Source: Magicicada septendecula
Lineage: Eukaryota; Arthropoda; Insecta; Hemiptera; Cicadidae
Assembly (NCBI GenBank): GCA_034769895.1
Contig: CM068375.1
Coordinates: forward strand, 252,505,542-252,569,541
DNA: 64,000 bases
Direction of reading: 5' to 3'
Shown: positions 23,373-32,336 of the stretch, piece by piece
Layout of the letters: each line of letters begins with the position of its first letter
How positions within the stretch are numbered: position 1 is the first letter of the stretch
Made by a program: the position numbers and the translations under genes
Notes under the pieces: model-generated
Databases searched by the model: none
Seen by the model: only the letters and a program-made list of their open reading frames with translations
What the model was told of the DNA's origin: nothing

Positions 23373-23441
23373 GGTTATGGGCCCAGCACGCTTCCACTGC
23401 GCCATAACCTGTGAGAGATATATTAAATAATACCTCTCACA
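23361..23441. repeat. perfect 20-bp hairpin built from an LTR end and a copy of tRNA-iMet
   Basis: Arms 23361-23380 and 23402-23421 are perfectly complementary, with a 21-nt loop. Bases 23373-23404 (32 nt) are the exact complement of a contiguous stretch in the 5' half of metazoan initiator tRNA-Met, from about nucleotide 8 to just past the CAU anticodon. The right arm is an inverted copy of the primer-site start plus the LTR end, and 23422-23441 is once more an LTR-end-like sequence in direct orientation with one mismatch. This looks like an aberrant reverse-transcription product. Confidence 0.7.
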
Positions 23442-23824
23442 AATATGTTACCCAACAACTTAAAACCTGCAATAGAAACTCCAGTTTTTATAAAACAAAT
23501 AGGGAGAGAATTGAAGATTCATGTTTGTAAATGTTAGATCTATTTTCTACACAAGTAACTAATGGTTGGTTATGATTTGTAATCACGTTTTCTTATAACG
23601 TATGTTGTTAATGACCATTTTTTAAGAGTATGAAAAGAAACAATAGATATCGGTATCTGAAAAAAGTGAATTTTATTGGTACATACTAAAGTATAGAGTC
23701 CCATTTGTTTCTATTCATTAACAAAGGTCCGTACTGTAATAATTTTGTGTGCAATATACAAACATTCGGTATACCCAAGCATTCTTTAATATGTTTACGA
23801 GATTCTCCAATTTTATTTGCATTA

Positions 23825-23985
23825 ATTCGGACGTAGTAACATTAAATTCCACTCTAACCCATTATTAATACTTAATCATTTACGTGTTAACAGAAACTGC
23901 ACATTGCTTTTTATTGCATTATGTTGAAAAAAGGATTTTAATGTACTTGTTTGGTTATAGGCCTACGTTAGATTGTACTAGAGAT
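23825..23985 (-). repeat. inverted copy of the 11083-11250 block
   Basis: Reverse complement of the block at 11083-11250; homology stops at TTAGATTGTAC where the next element (TAGAGATGTG) starts. Confidence 0.7.
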
Positions 23986-24440
23986 GTGTCGTTCAGGATT
24001 GAACGAATCTTTTTGATCGAATCATTTAGGTGATCGACTGATCGAATCGATCTTTTAAAAGAGGAGTCGGTCAATAAGACCGACACTGGAAACTAGCTGA
24101 GTTAGTTCGCACAATCTCCGCTAGGTGCCTCTCGACTACTTTCAACTCAATCTCGATCTCGGTCTCGTCTCGGTCAGTAGGTGATTTGATCAGTTGATGA
24201 TTCATTCTCGGTCTCGTCTCGGTCAGTAGGTGATTCGATCAGTTGACGATTCGATCTCGGTCTCGTCTCGGTCATTTCAATCACTTACTGATTCGATCCG
24301 GATTCGATCAGTGATCGAGTTACCGCAGGAAGTTTCCAGTAGATGTCTCTGGCTTTCATTTCAATCTCAACTCGGTCATTTCGATCGGTTAGCCAAATTA
24401 CCCTCATTTGCGATTGCGGTTCGAAACATTAGTTTTTTAT
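23986..24440. mobile_element. non-autonomous repeat, possibly hAT-derived, with a short internal minisatellite
   Basis: Begins TAGAGATGTGTCGTTCAGG, similar to Ac-like hAT ends, followed by GATCGAATC-rich sequence that folds back on itself. At about 24151-24275 a unit of roughly 50-57 bp (TCTCGGTCTCGTCTCGGTCA, then GTAGGTGATT) repeats two to three times. The right end is not clear. A related stretch (ACTTACTGATT then GTTACCGCG) occurs at 26985-27089 beside the P array. The frame at 24230-24442 has no recognisable motif. Confidence 0.45.
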
Positions 24441-24950
24441 AAGTTTTAGTTACATACTAGCTGTTTGTAATATTACACCTGAATATTTGACTTTTAATAT
24501 AATTTTATTGTCTATGTCTATATGGCGTTCTGTCAGATCGTATAACAATTTTGTACTCATTAGTCAAATTCTCTCCAAAGTTGTTTTCAACACTTGTACT
24601 ATTTTAACTTGTACTAAATTATTATGTTGGTCCAACAGCCTTTGAAGTACCCGTTTATAAAGCCTTTGGAGATATTTATAAAGTACCTGTTAAATCAAAA
24701 ATGCTAAATTCTTTATTTTAAGTGTTGCTGTGTTAGAAACATTGTATAACACATTAAACATTATGTTTTCCTCAACCATGGCTTTTATTTATTTCAGCAG
24801 TAAACTAAAAACCAAAAACCGTTGTCACCTAACCTCACAAATGAAAACAACACGTATTTTCGCTTTGCATTAATAGGACAATTTACAATTAGTACACTTC
24901 TTCTTTTCCACATTCTAATATATCAATACAATCGCATATTATATTATAAA
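24441..24950. other. AT-rich intergenic, no feature recognised
   Basis: No open frame, repeat or RNA gene that I can support. Confidence 0.5.
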
Positions 24951-25340
24951 ACATCGAAAATGTACTGCAGAAATGGATAAATGTACAGTTCTGATGCCCC
25001 TAAATAGGTTTTGCTTATTTACTTGTTACTATGGTAATTAATTCTGGTCTCCATGGTATTGTTGACATCTTTAGTAGTAGTTTTAATATATTTCATTACT
25101 TATTCGTTGGATCATCAGAAATATATATAAACATAAATTTTATAATCATTTACGACAATTACAAAATATATAGACTTATCGGTATACAAAATTACAAAAT
25201 ATATCGATACAATTACATATTAAAAACTGCAGGAATGGCTAAAGGTACAGTTCTGATGCCACTAAATATCATTTGTTTATTTATTTGATCCTATGGTAAT
25301 TAATTCTGGTCTCCATAGATTGTTGACATCTTTATACGCA
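24950..25340 (+). repeat. tandem duplication, about 263-bp period, two partial copies
   Basis: ACAGTTCTGATGCC at about 24983 and 25246, and GGTAATTAATTCTGGTCTCC at about 25033 and 25293, recur in the same order; about 120 bp are shared per copy. Confidence 0.7.
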
Positions 25341-25518
25341 TCAACGAAAAGGCCCTAAATCGTGCAAACGGGGCAAAATATCAAATTCCAAGTTAGACAG
25401 TATTTTTCGCCTTGTGTCAAAGGTTACCTGTGCAAAATTTGGTGGTAATTGGTATAACAGTGTGGATTTGTACTCAGTACCCATAAATCTTCAGACTTTG
25501 AGTTTTATATATATAGAT
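25341..25518 (+). mobile_element. probable 3' tail of a LINE/SINE (RTE-like)
   Basis: A non-coding segment with the phrase GTGCAAAATTTGGTGGTAATT and a terminal TTTTATATATATAGATG, the style of RTE-clade LINE or derived SINE 3' ends in arthropods. No coding part is present. The assignment is by resemblance only. Confidence 0.4.
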
Positions 25519-26984
25519 GTGACTAACTGGTATACTTTTAAATAATAGCAAAAGTAACTTACAAATGACAGTAAAAGAAATAGTACCTTTGATAAAAATA
25601 TTTAATATTTACTATGAAATATTAAAATTTATTATTACATTTCTATAAAAAATATTTCTATTTTTTATAGAAATGTTTACAGTATTAATTGAAGACTTGT
25701 TAGGGACTTGGTGAAACATATAAATAAAAACATTTAAATAAACACAAACACTGGATAGTTTCACAATAATTTATTCCTAAACTCTGACAATTGTTTCAGC
25801 CAACTAGACTGTTCTCAGTTCTCAGGGGGGGCTGGTAAGAAGAATTAAATACAAAAAATGTGTTAGAGAGTAAACATGTGTTAAGAGTGTGAAAGAAGAT
25901 GCGGAGGAGCTAGTACAGGGAAGGTGAAGTGACTGTAAAAACCAAATATAATACGAATGCAAATTGTAAAATTATTTTAACTAAATGGCTGCTTTTAACA
26001 AAGGTAAAGTAAAGAATTCTGTCGGTTCATTTGTTATGTTTTTTATACTACAATGTTATCTTCTGATGAAAAAACAGTAGCTAAGAAGGAAGACAAATAT
26101 TGTTAATTATATGAAGTGTAAAATGTATGTGTATAGATGGCTGTAGCAAACTGTGTTTTTGTACTTAATAAATTGTCTTTCAACAGTTTTTGTTCTAAAA
26201 TCAATGCGTAAAAACTCCAACAACCCATTGTAACTCCATCCCCTTTGTTTAAAATTATTATAACTGATTCCAAAATAAATGATTCTTCTCTGTTATTATG
26301 TAGACATTATTGCCTTTAAAATACTTATTTATTTATCAGGTCTTATGACAGGGTTATTTAAGAAGTGGTGCAAACGCCTATGCAAAAATATTGCAAGGTG
26401 TTGGTAGTGTATTTGTCCCACATCCAGTAAGTGAAGCTTGCCAGTGTTTCTTTACTTTTTGTGCACCAAAATTGTAATATTCTTTCAAATAGTATTACTT
26501 CAGCAACCAACTTATTCACATTTTTTAACCACTTAAAAAATTGGTTATGTCACTGAAGGTCATTAACATTTTATTTTTTTATGTGGGAACATTTTGATAA
26601 GAACAAGTTTTAATTTATAAAAAGGAAAAATATGAAGTTACTTTGGTTGTAAATATTGAAGCAGACAGGCCTCCGGTAATTTTAATACTCAGGTAAGTAA
26701 TGGATTACAAAATCCAAGAATAAAACATTTCGCTGTCAAAGGCAAGAAAAAATATTGATTCCAAGGTTTTTAATGAAGACGCAGAAAGAATAAAGTTGAA
26801 ATAATCAATATCTAAAGTAATTTCACTTTGTTTGTAGGCCCTAATCATAAAATTGCTTATAGGGTAAGATTAGTAGGCTACAGAAATACTACCAAGTTCT
26901 ATCAGTAGTAAGAGATATTATATCCTCACGTCCTCAACTAACCATTTAAATCTCTGTAATTTCGTTGACTGGGTCAATAGATCC
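25519..26984. other. AT-rich intergenic, no gene; one perfect hairpin
   Basis: 25637-25676 is a perfect inverted repeat (18-bp arms ACATTTCTATAAAAAATA, 4-nt loop). Otherwise I see no coding frame, RNA gene or recognisable element up to the left flank of the P array. Confidence 0.5.
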
Positions 26985-27110
26985 CATCATGGCAATCTTT
27001 GTCTTTCGTTTCAATCTCGCTCACTTACTGATTTGAATTTCGAATCAATGAACAGGTTACCGCGAGCGAACTCCGCTAGATGCCTTCTGCCACAGAGTAC
27101 GAATATATAC

Positions 27111-29584
27111 TCTGTCTTCTTACTTAAAGTCCTCATGGAAAACACCACGGGCAAGGAGATGGACTGTTGAAGAAAAGACGTTAGCTTTGTCTTTGTACAA
27201 AAGAAGTCCAAAAGCTTACACATTATTTAGTAATATTTTGGCACTTCCTTGTAAAAAAACATTGAAACGTCTAGTCAACAAACTTCCTTTCAGCTCTGGG
27301 ATAAATGATCAAATGTTCGCCACATTGACCCAGCATGTTGATCAATTGAACAAATGGGACAGAATATGTACTCTTATTTTTGATGAAATGTCGATAAGAG
27401 AACATTTACAGTACAATTGTTCAAGTGATAGAATTGATGGGTTTGAAGATCTTGGACACTAAGGTAGGACTGGACGTGTTGCTAATCATGCCCTTGTGTT
27501 CATGGTTCGTGGGCTGTTTCGGATGTGGAAGCAACCTGTTGCTTACTACTTCAGTCACAGTAGCATGAGATCAGACATACTTGCTGAACTTATATTTTTC
27601 ATCATTAACGCTTGTTGTAAAGCTGGTCTTTATGTTGTTGCTACTGTATGTGACATGGGAGCAACAAATATTAAGGCTTTGAAAATTATGGGTTCAGCAA
27701 ACTCAGAGCATCCCTATTTCCTTTTCAACAACAGACCCGTCTTTACCATCCTTGACCCTCCTCACCTCCTTAAGTGTACAAGGAACTTGTTTCTTAAATA
27801 TAATATTAAATGCCATGTGGAGACTGGAAGTCTTGCATTTGATGGAGAGGCTAAGTGGGACCACATAAAAACAGTGTTTCACTGGGACAGAGGTGTTGCA
27901 ATTTTCCGGCAGCTCCACCATCTGACAAAACAACATGTGCAGCCATTGGGGAGTCAGAAAATGAAGGTGCGTCTTGCAGCACAGGTTCTGAGCCATAGAG
28001 TCGCTGCATGTATTAACTCTGCAGTGTCATGTGGTAAGTAAAACTATTGAGGTGACAAAAACTATAACTGTATAGCAAAATTCCATTTTCCCATAAAAAT
28101 AACGGTTTTCAACAAGCATACGTTTTGAATAGAAATTTGATATTATTTTGACAGCATTTATTCCACCAGTTACAACTATTAACACTTATGAAATGTAAAA
28201 TTATTTTAGTATAATATATTCTTATTGAAAAGTTATATTTAATTAATAATGTAATCTATAGAAAATTGAAGAATTTTTTATATCTAGCAAAAATAATTTT
28301 AGAACAAATAACTTGTTTTTACCAAATTCAAGTCAACTTTGTAATGTACATGGAAGCAGGAACTTTTATATGAAATATTAAAGGGCATAAACTGTCTAAT
28401 TTTTTGCATGTGTGTTGCGTAGTACTGACCATAAAAGAGTTTATAAAAATATGGTAATGGACCTCAGTTCCTTACAATATATGTAATTAATATGATACAA
28501 AATTAATTATTTCTGTATAAGTATTGACATAATTTGATTTATTCTATTTGATTTTTTCTTATCTATTTTTAATCTTTGTTATTTTTTAGGAATTGTAGAA
28601 CCTTCTGCAATGACAACTGCAGCATTTGTCAAAGAGTGTGACAACCTGTTCGACTCTTTCAATGGCTGCATCAAAAACAAGTCAGGAAAACCTCTTCGGT
28701 CTCCACTTAGTGATGACAGCATACACATGGCATTTTGGCAGCAGGCTGTACACTTCGTCAACTCGTGCCACTTCCAGAGGCCAGATCGGCGGACATTTAG
28801 GCCACCTTCACAGGAAGGCTGGCTGACAACCATAAATGCAGTAATGCAATTATGGAAGTCAGTCAGGGAAGAATGTGAAGACATTCGATTTTTATCAGTC
28901 AGATGTCTGAATCAAGATCCACTGGAGAATGTTTTTGGTTCTGTTCGAGCGAACTGTGGAGCCAATAATAATCCTACTGTGCCACAGTTTGTTGATGCTC
29001 TTAAGACCTGCATCATCAATGGGCTTGCATTTCAGAATCTTAAAAATGCTAACTGCCTGGATGATGATGCAGATCTTTTAAGTAATCTTCAAACTTTCCT
29101 TGGTTCTGACATTCTGACTGATAAACGCAGCGAATTTACTCCATACACTGCTGACACCAATTCTGTTACTTGTGACAAAGAGCCTGACGTCTCATTTAAT
29201 GTGAATCGGTTGTCCACAGCGTATGTAAGTGGATTTACTGCCAGAAAACTTTTAGGCAATAGTACATGTGACGACTGCAGAGCAGGTCTCTGCTCCAATG
29301 ACACAAATAAACTTTCTCATCTGGGTATTCTATTCAGAGAGTACACTGAGGGCACAGAAACACGGCTTACATATCCATCAGAAAATTTGGTTACCTGTGT
29401 TTCTCAATGTGCTAACGTTGTGGATGAAATAATGGATGAGAAATGCTATTTGGACAAGTTGACAGAAGTCGTCGTGTGTGCAATTACACAAAAAGTTAGT
29501 TTCACATGGCTAATGAACTGCTGTGAAGTCCATTATGAAACAAACTTGCAACATTTTTTAAAAGTTATATTTAAAACGTGTTAG
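27111..29584 (+). pseudogene. P-like transposase remnant, unit 1
   Basis: Retains the later part of exon 2 (27111-28033) and exon 3 (28590-29584) with the 556-bp intron between (donor GTAAGT at 28034, acceptor TTTTTTAG before 28590). The catalytic-region motifs IFDEMSI, CDMGATN, ILDPPHLLKC and NQDPLENVFG are present. The shared in-frame TAA occurs at 27460-27462. In exon 3 a 2-bp loss near the end (about 29577) removes the last 15 or so residues. There is no THAP domain. Private replacements include Cys for Trp at residue 52 and Pro for His at residue 66 of the piece starting at the exon 3 ATG (28610). Confidence 0.9.
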
Positions 29585-30214
29585 GTGGTGGGTTACAAGA
29601 AGAAATAATGAAATGAACAACAAATAAATTTGTACACGTTTTAAATATTTATATTAATTTTATATGAAATTTAATTAACGTAATATATTCATTAATGGAA
29701 AGATGGTATCTGCAACAAATGATATGCTGTACTTTTTAATGTGGGTATTAAATTCTGAGAGTACAGAGTCTAACGTATCCATCAAAAAATTTAGTCACGT
29801 GTGTTGCTCAGTATTCAGGTTTGTGGATAAAATACTTGATACAGACATGTAAAAACATTTGTAGACTCCTATAAAATATGTATAGTCTCATGGTGCAGAC
29901 ATAAAAACAATTGTTTAGCTGAAACAAAAAGGTATGTTAAAAATCACTAAATAATTGACCAATAATTTATTATGACAATGTTTTGCTTTGGTGTAAGGAT
30001 GGTCTCTGCTCTGTAAGGATTAGTGTTGTTCAGTGTGTTAATCTTGTGAATGAAGTACTTTACGTGAGTATATCAATTTAATTGATTATCAGAATTGACA
30101 AATGTACTATTCAGGAACAATTTAGGTTTTAAATTCATATTGGGCTTCTATGCAGTTCATTAATCTAAAGGTTTTCTGGGTCTTTTGCCAATAAACTTCT
30201 TAGTCTGATGATTT

Positions 30215-31300
30215 CTGTATTTCAAAATAATGTTTATGTTAATATATATGTGTATAATTTCAAATTGTCTGTAGTGTTTAGCTGTTAGGTCTTGTACATA
30301 TTGTGTAGTGTTTATAGATTTGTGTTGAGTTTTACATATAAGTGATAGAACTGACATTTGAATGTATTGTGTTATGTCATGTTTTGTGAATTTTAATTGA
30401 TTAAGTTTTTTGATGATAAACTTCAAGTCTGTTCATTTGTATGATATTTCAAATTAATGTTTGGGTTTATATATTTGTATTATTTCAAATTATTCTATAG
30501 TGATTAGCTGTTAGGTCTTGTACATAATGCGAAGTGTTTGTAGATTTGTTTGACTTTTGTATGTAACTAGTAGAACTGGAATTTGAATGTATTATGTGTT
30601 GTCATGTTTTGTGAATTTTTATTGATTAAGTTTTTTGATAATAAACTTCAAGTTCTGTTGTTTATAATAAACTTCAAGTCTGTTCATTTGTATAATATTT
30701 CAAAATAATGTTTGGGTTTATATATTTGTATTATTTCAAATTGTTCTGTAGTGATTAGCTGTTAGGTCTTGTACATAATGTGAAGTGTTTGTAGATTAGT
30801 GTTGAGTTTTGCATATAAGTGGTACAACTGAAATTTGAATGTATTATGTGTTAGTCATGTTTTGTGAATTTTTATTGAGAATTTTTATAATACAGTTCAA
30901 GTCTGTTCATTTGTATAATATTTCAAAATAATGTTTGCGTTTATATATTTGTATTATTTCAAATTGTTCTGTAGTGATTAGCTGTTAGGTCTTGTACATA
31001 ATGTGAAGTGTTTGTAGATTAGTGTTGAGTTTTGCATATAAGTGGTACAACTGAAATTTGAATGTATTATGTGTTAGTCATGTTTTGTGAATTTTTATTG
31101 AGAAAGCTTTTTATAATACAGTTCAAGTCTGTTCATGTGTATAATATTTCAAAATAATGTTTGCGTTTATATATTTGTATTATTTCAGATTGTTCTGTAG
31201 TGATTAGCTGTTAGGTCTTGTACATAATGTGAAGTGTTTGTAGATTTGTTTGACTTTTGTATGTAACTAGTAGAACTGGAATTTGAATTATTATGTCTTA
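30215..31300 (+). repeat. 3' tandem repeats of unit 1 (period about 226-240 bp, five copies)
   Basis: Copies start at TTTCAAAATAATGTTT-like sequence near 30219, 30448, 30690, 30920 and 31147. Each contains GCTGTTAGGTCTTGTACAT and GAAGTGTTTGTAGATT. They lie between the transposase stop and the 3' end of the element. Confidence 0.85.
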
Positions 31301-31943
31301 TGTAATATTTTATAAATTTGCTTAGTTAATTCTACTCACTGTATGTTTTTTTTTGTAATTTAAAATGTTTTTGAGTAAAAATAAAAATAAAATACTTAAA
31401 TTTGTTTTTCCTTGATTTTTACCTAAGTGTTTATCAACTATTTGTGACCTTATGTCAATAAAATGCACAGTGGTTTTCAAAAACAAATGATTAATATCCT
31501 TGAAACCAAAGGCAATTAAAGTGTATTTTCATTAAAGCAAAGTAAAGACATTTTCAATTATTTGTAAACAAGTGTTTATTAAAAGATAAATTTGTATGAA
31601 CGTTTTATACACAGAATGTTTTGTTGATGCCACGTACTTAAAAATTGTAAAAACCTAATTACTTTGTTGATGTAACTAGTACAGTTAATGGTTTGTAAAT
31701 GTAAGTTTTCTAATTTTTTAATTCACTTTTCATGCATTTGCTTACTAAATTTTGATTAAAATGTTTTAAGTTTTTAGACATTTTACATGTCTACCTTGAA
31801 ACACTGTAATTATTATTTTTTTAACATTTTTCTGTAATTACAATGACATGAAAATATGTCTGATGAAACTAAACGTTTAAGAGTAATTTCAAATAAAGCC
31901 TAGCAGCATTTCCTTTTTTAGATTTCCCGCCTATGCAGCAGAG

Positions 31944-31986
31944 GATAATACAGTATACTGGAGTCACGTGACTATACTGCATTATC
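31944..31986. repeat. 43-bp palindrome with E-box core near the 3' end of unit 1
   Basis: Arms GATAATACAGTATA and TATACTGCATTATC (one mismatch) flank a perfect GTCACGTGAC palindrome containing CACGTG, with a 5-nt asymmetry (CTGGA). The same structure is whole at 39409-39451 and 56359-56401 and is cut within its right arm at 46912 and 51655, where the deletions of units 4 and 5 begin. Confidence 0.9.
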
Positions 31987-32064
31987 ATTTAGCTCCACTT
32001 AGTTGACAGCCAAGCCACCACGAGCGCTAGAAACTTCAGTCAAAATTTTAACATTGGCTTTCCC

Positions 32065-32088
32065 CTCTCTATATATTCGTACTCTGTG
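32065..32088 (-). repeat. 3' terminal inverted repeat of the P-like element (unit 1)
   Basis: Read inward it is CACAGAGTACGAATATATAG, matching the 5' end CACAGAGTACGAAAATATAT over the first 13 bases and, with one extra A, further. A CA start is usual in the P superfamily. The same end is seen at 39553 and 56503. Confidence 0.8.
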
Positions 32089-32274
32089 GGTAGGACAGTT
32101 AAATAGGAGTTGTTGGTCATAAGTTTTGTCGTCTGCTATAAATTCACAGCCAGTCACAACGAGCGCTAGTGCGGCAGCTGGCAGCGCTGAAACGAGAAAC
32201 TCGTGAGTTAGCGAATGGTTGGCGCTTCATCTTGGTCTTTGCACGTGGAAGACGCCATTTTGGTCATTCCGAAC
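32089..32274. other. 186-bp spacer between P-like units 1 and 2
   Basis: GC-richer than the array (ACGAGCGCTAGTGCGGCAGC and following). It contains GACGCCATTTTGG, a good YY1-type site, close to the next unit's end. It recurs at 39554-39739 and 56504-56688. A 26-bp phrase ending CGAGCGCTAG also occurs inside the unit's 3' end (about 32004-32031). No gene. Confidence 0.75.
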
Positions 32275-32336
32275 CACAGAGTACGAAAATATATTGCTGT
32301 AGCAGTCATATAGGATTTTTTTGTGAATATATAAAA

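Larger units (their letters stand above)
27090..32088 (+). mobile_element. P-like unit 1, 5'-deleted
   Basis: The left end is CCACAGAGTACGAATATATA (27090-27109), followed after a few bases directly by exon 2 sequence (TGTCTTCTTAC). The THAP exon, intron 1 and the first half of exon 2 are therefore missing, an internal deletion of the kind known from Drosophila KP elements. The right end CGTACTCTGTG is at 32088. It is the most diverged copy. The flanking 8-mers at its two ends do not match, so no target duplication is seen. Confidence 0.85.

Noticed and set aside
23373-23404. A tRNA-Met gene
   Set aside because: Only 32 nt of the 5' half are present, with no acceptor stem, T arm or 3' half, and it sits exactly at a Copia LTR end.
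23190-23405. 71-codon minus-strand frame MAQWKRAGP...
   Set aside because: It is read through the tRNA-iMet copy and the LTR; not a gene.
28579-28884. Minus-strand 101-codon frame repeated in all six units
   Set aside because: Antisense shadow of exon 3; repeated only because the unit is repeated.
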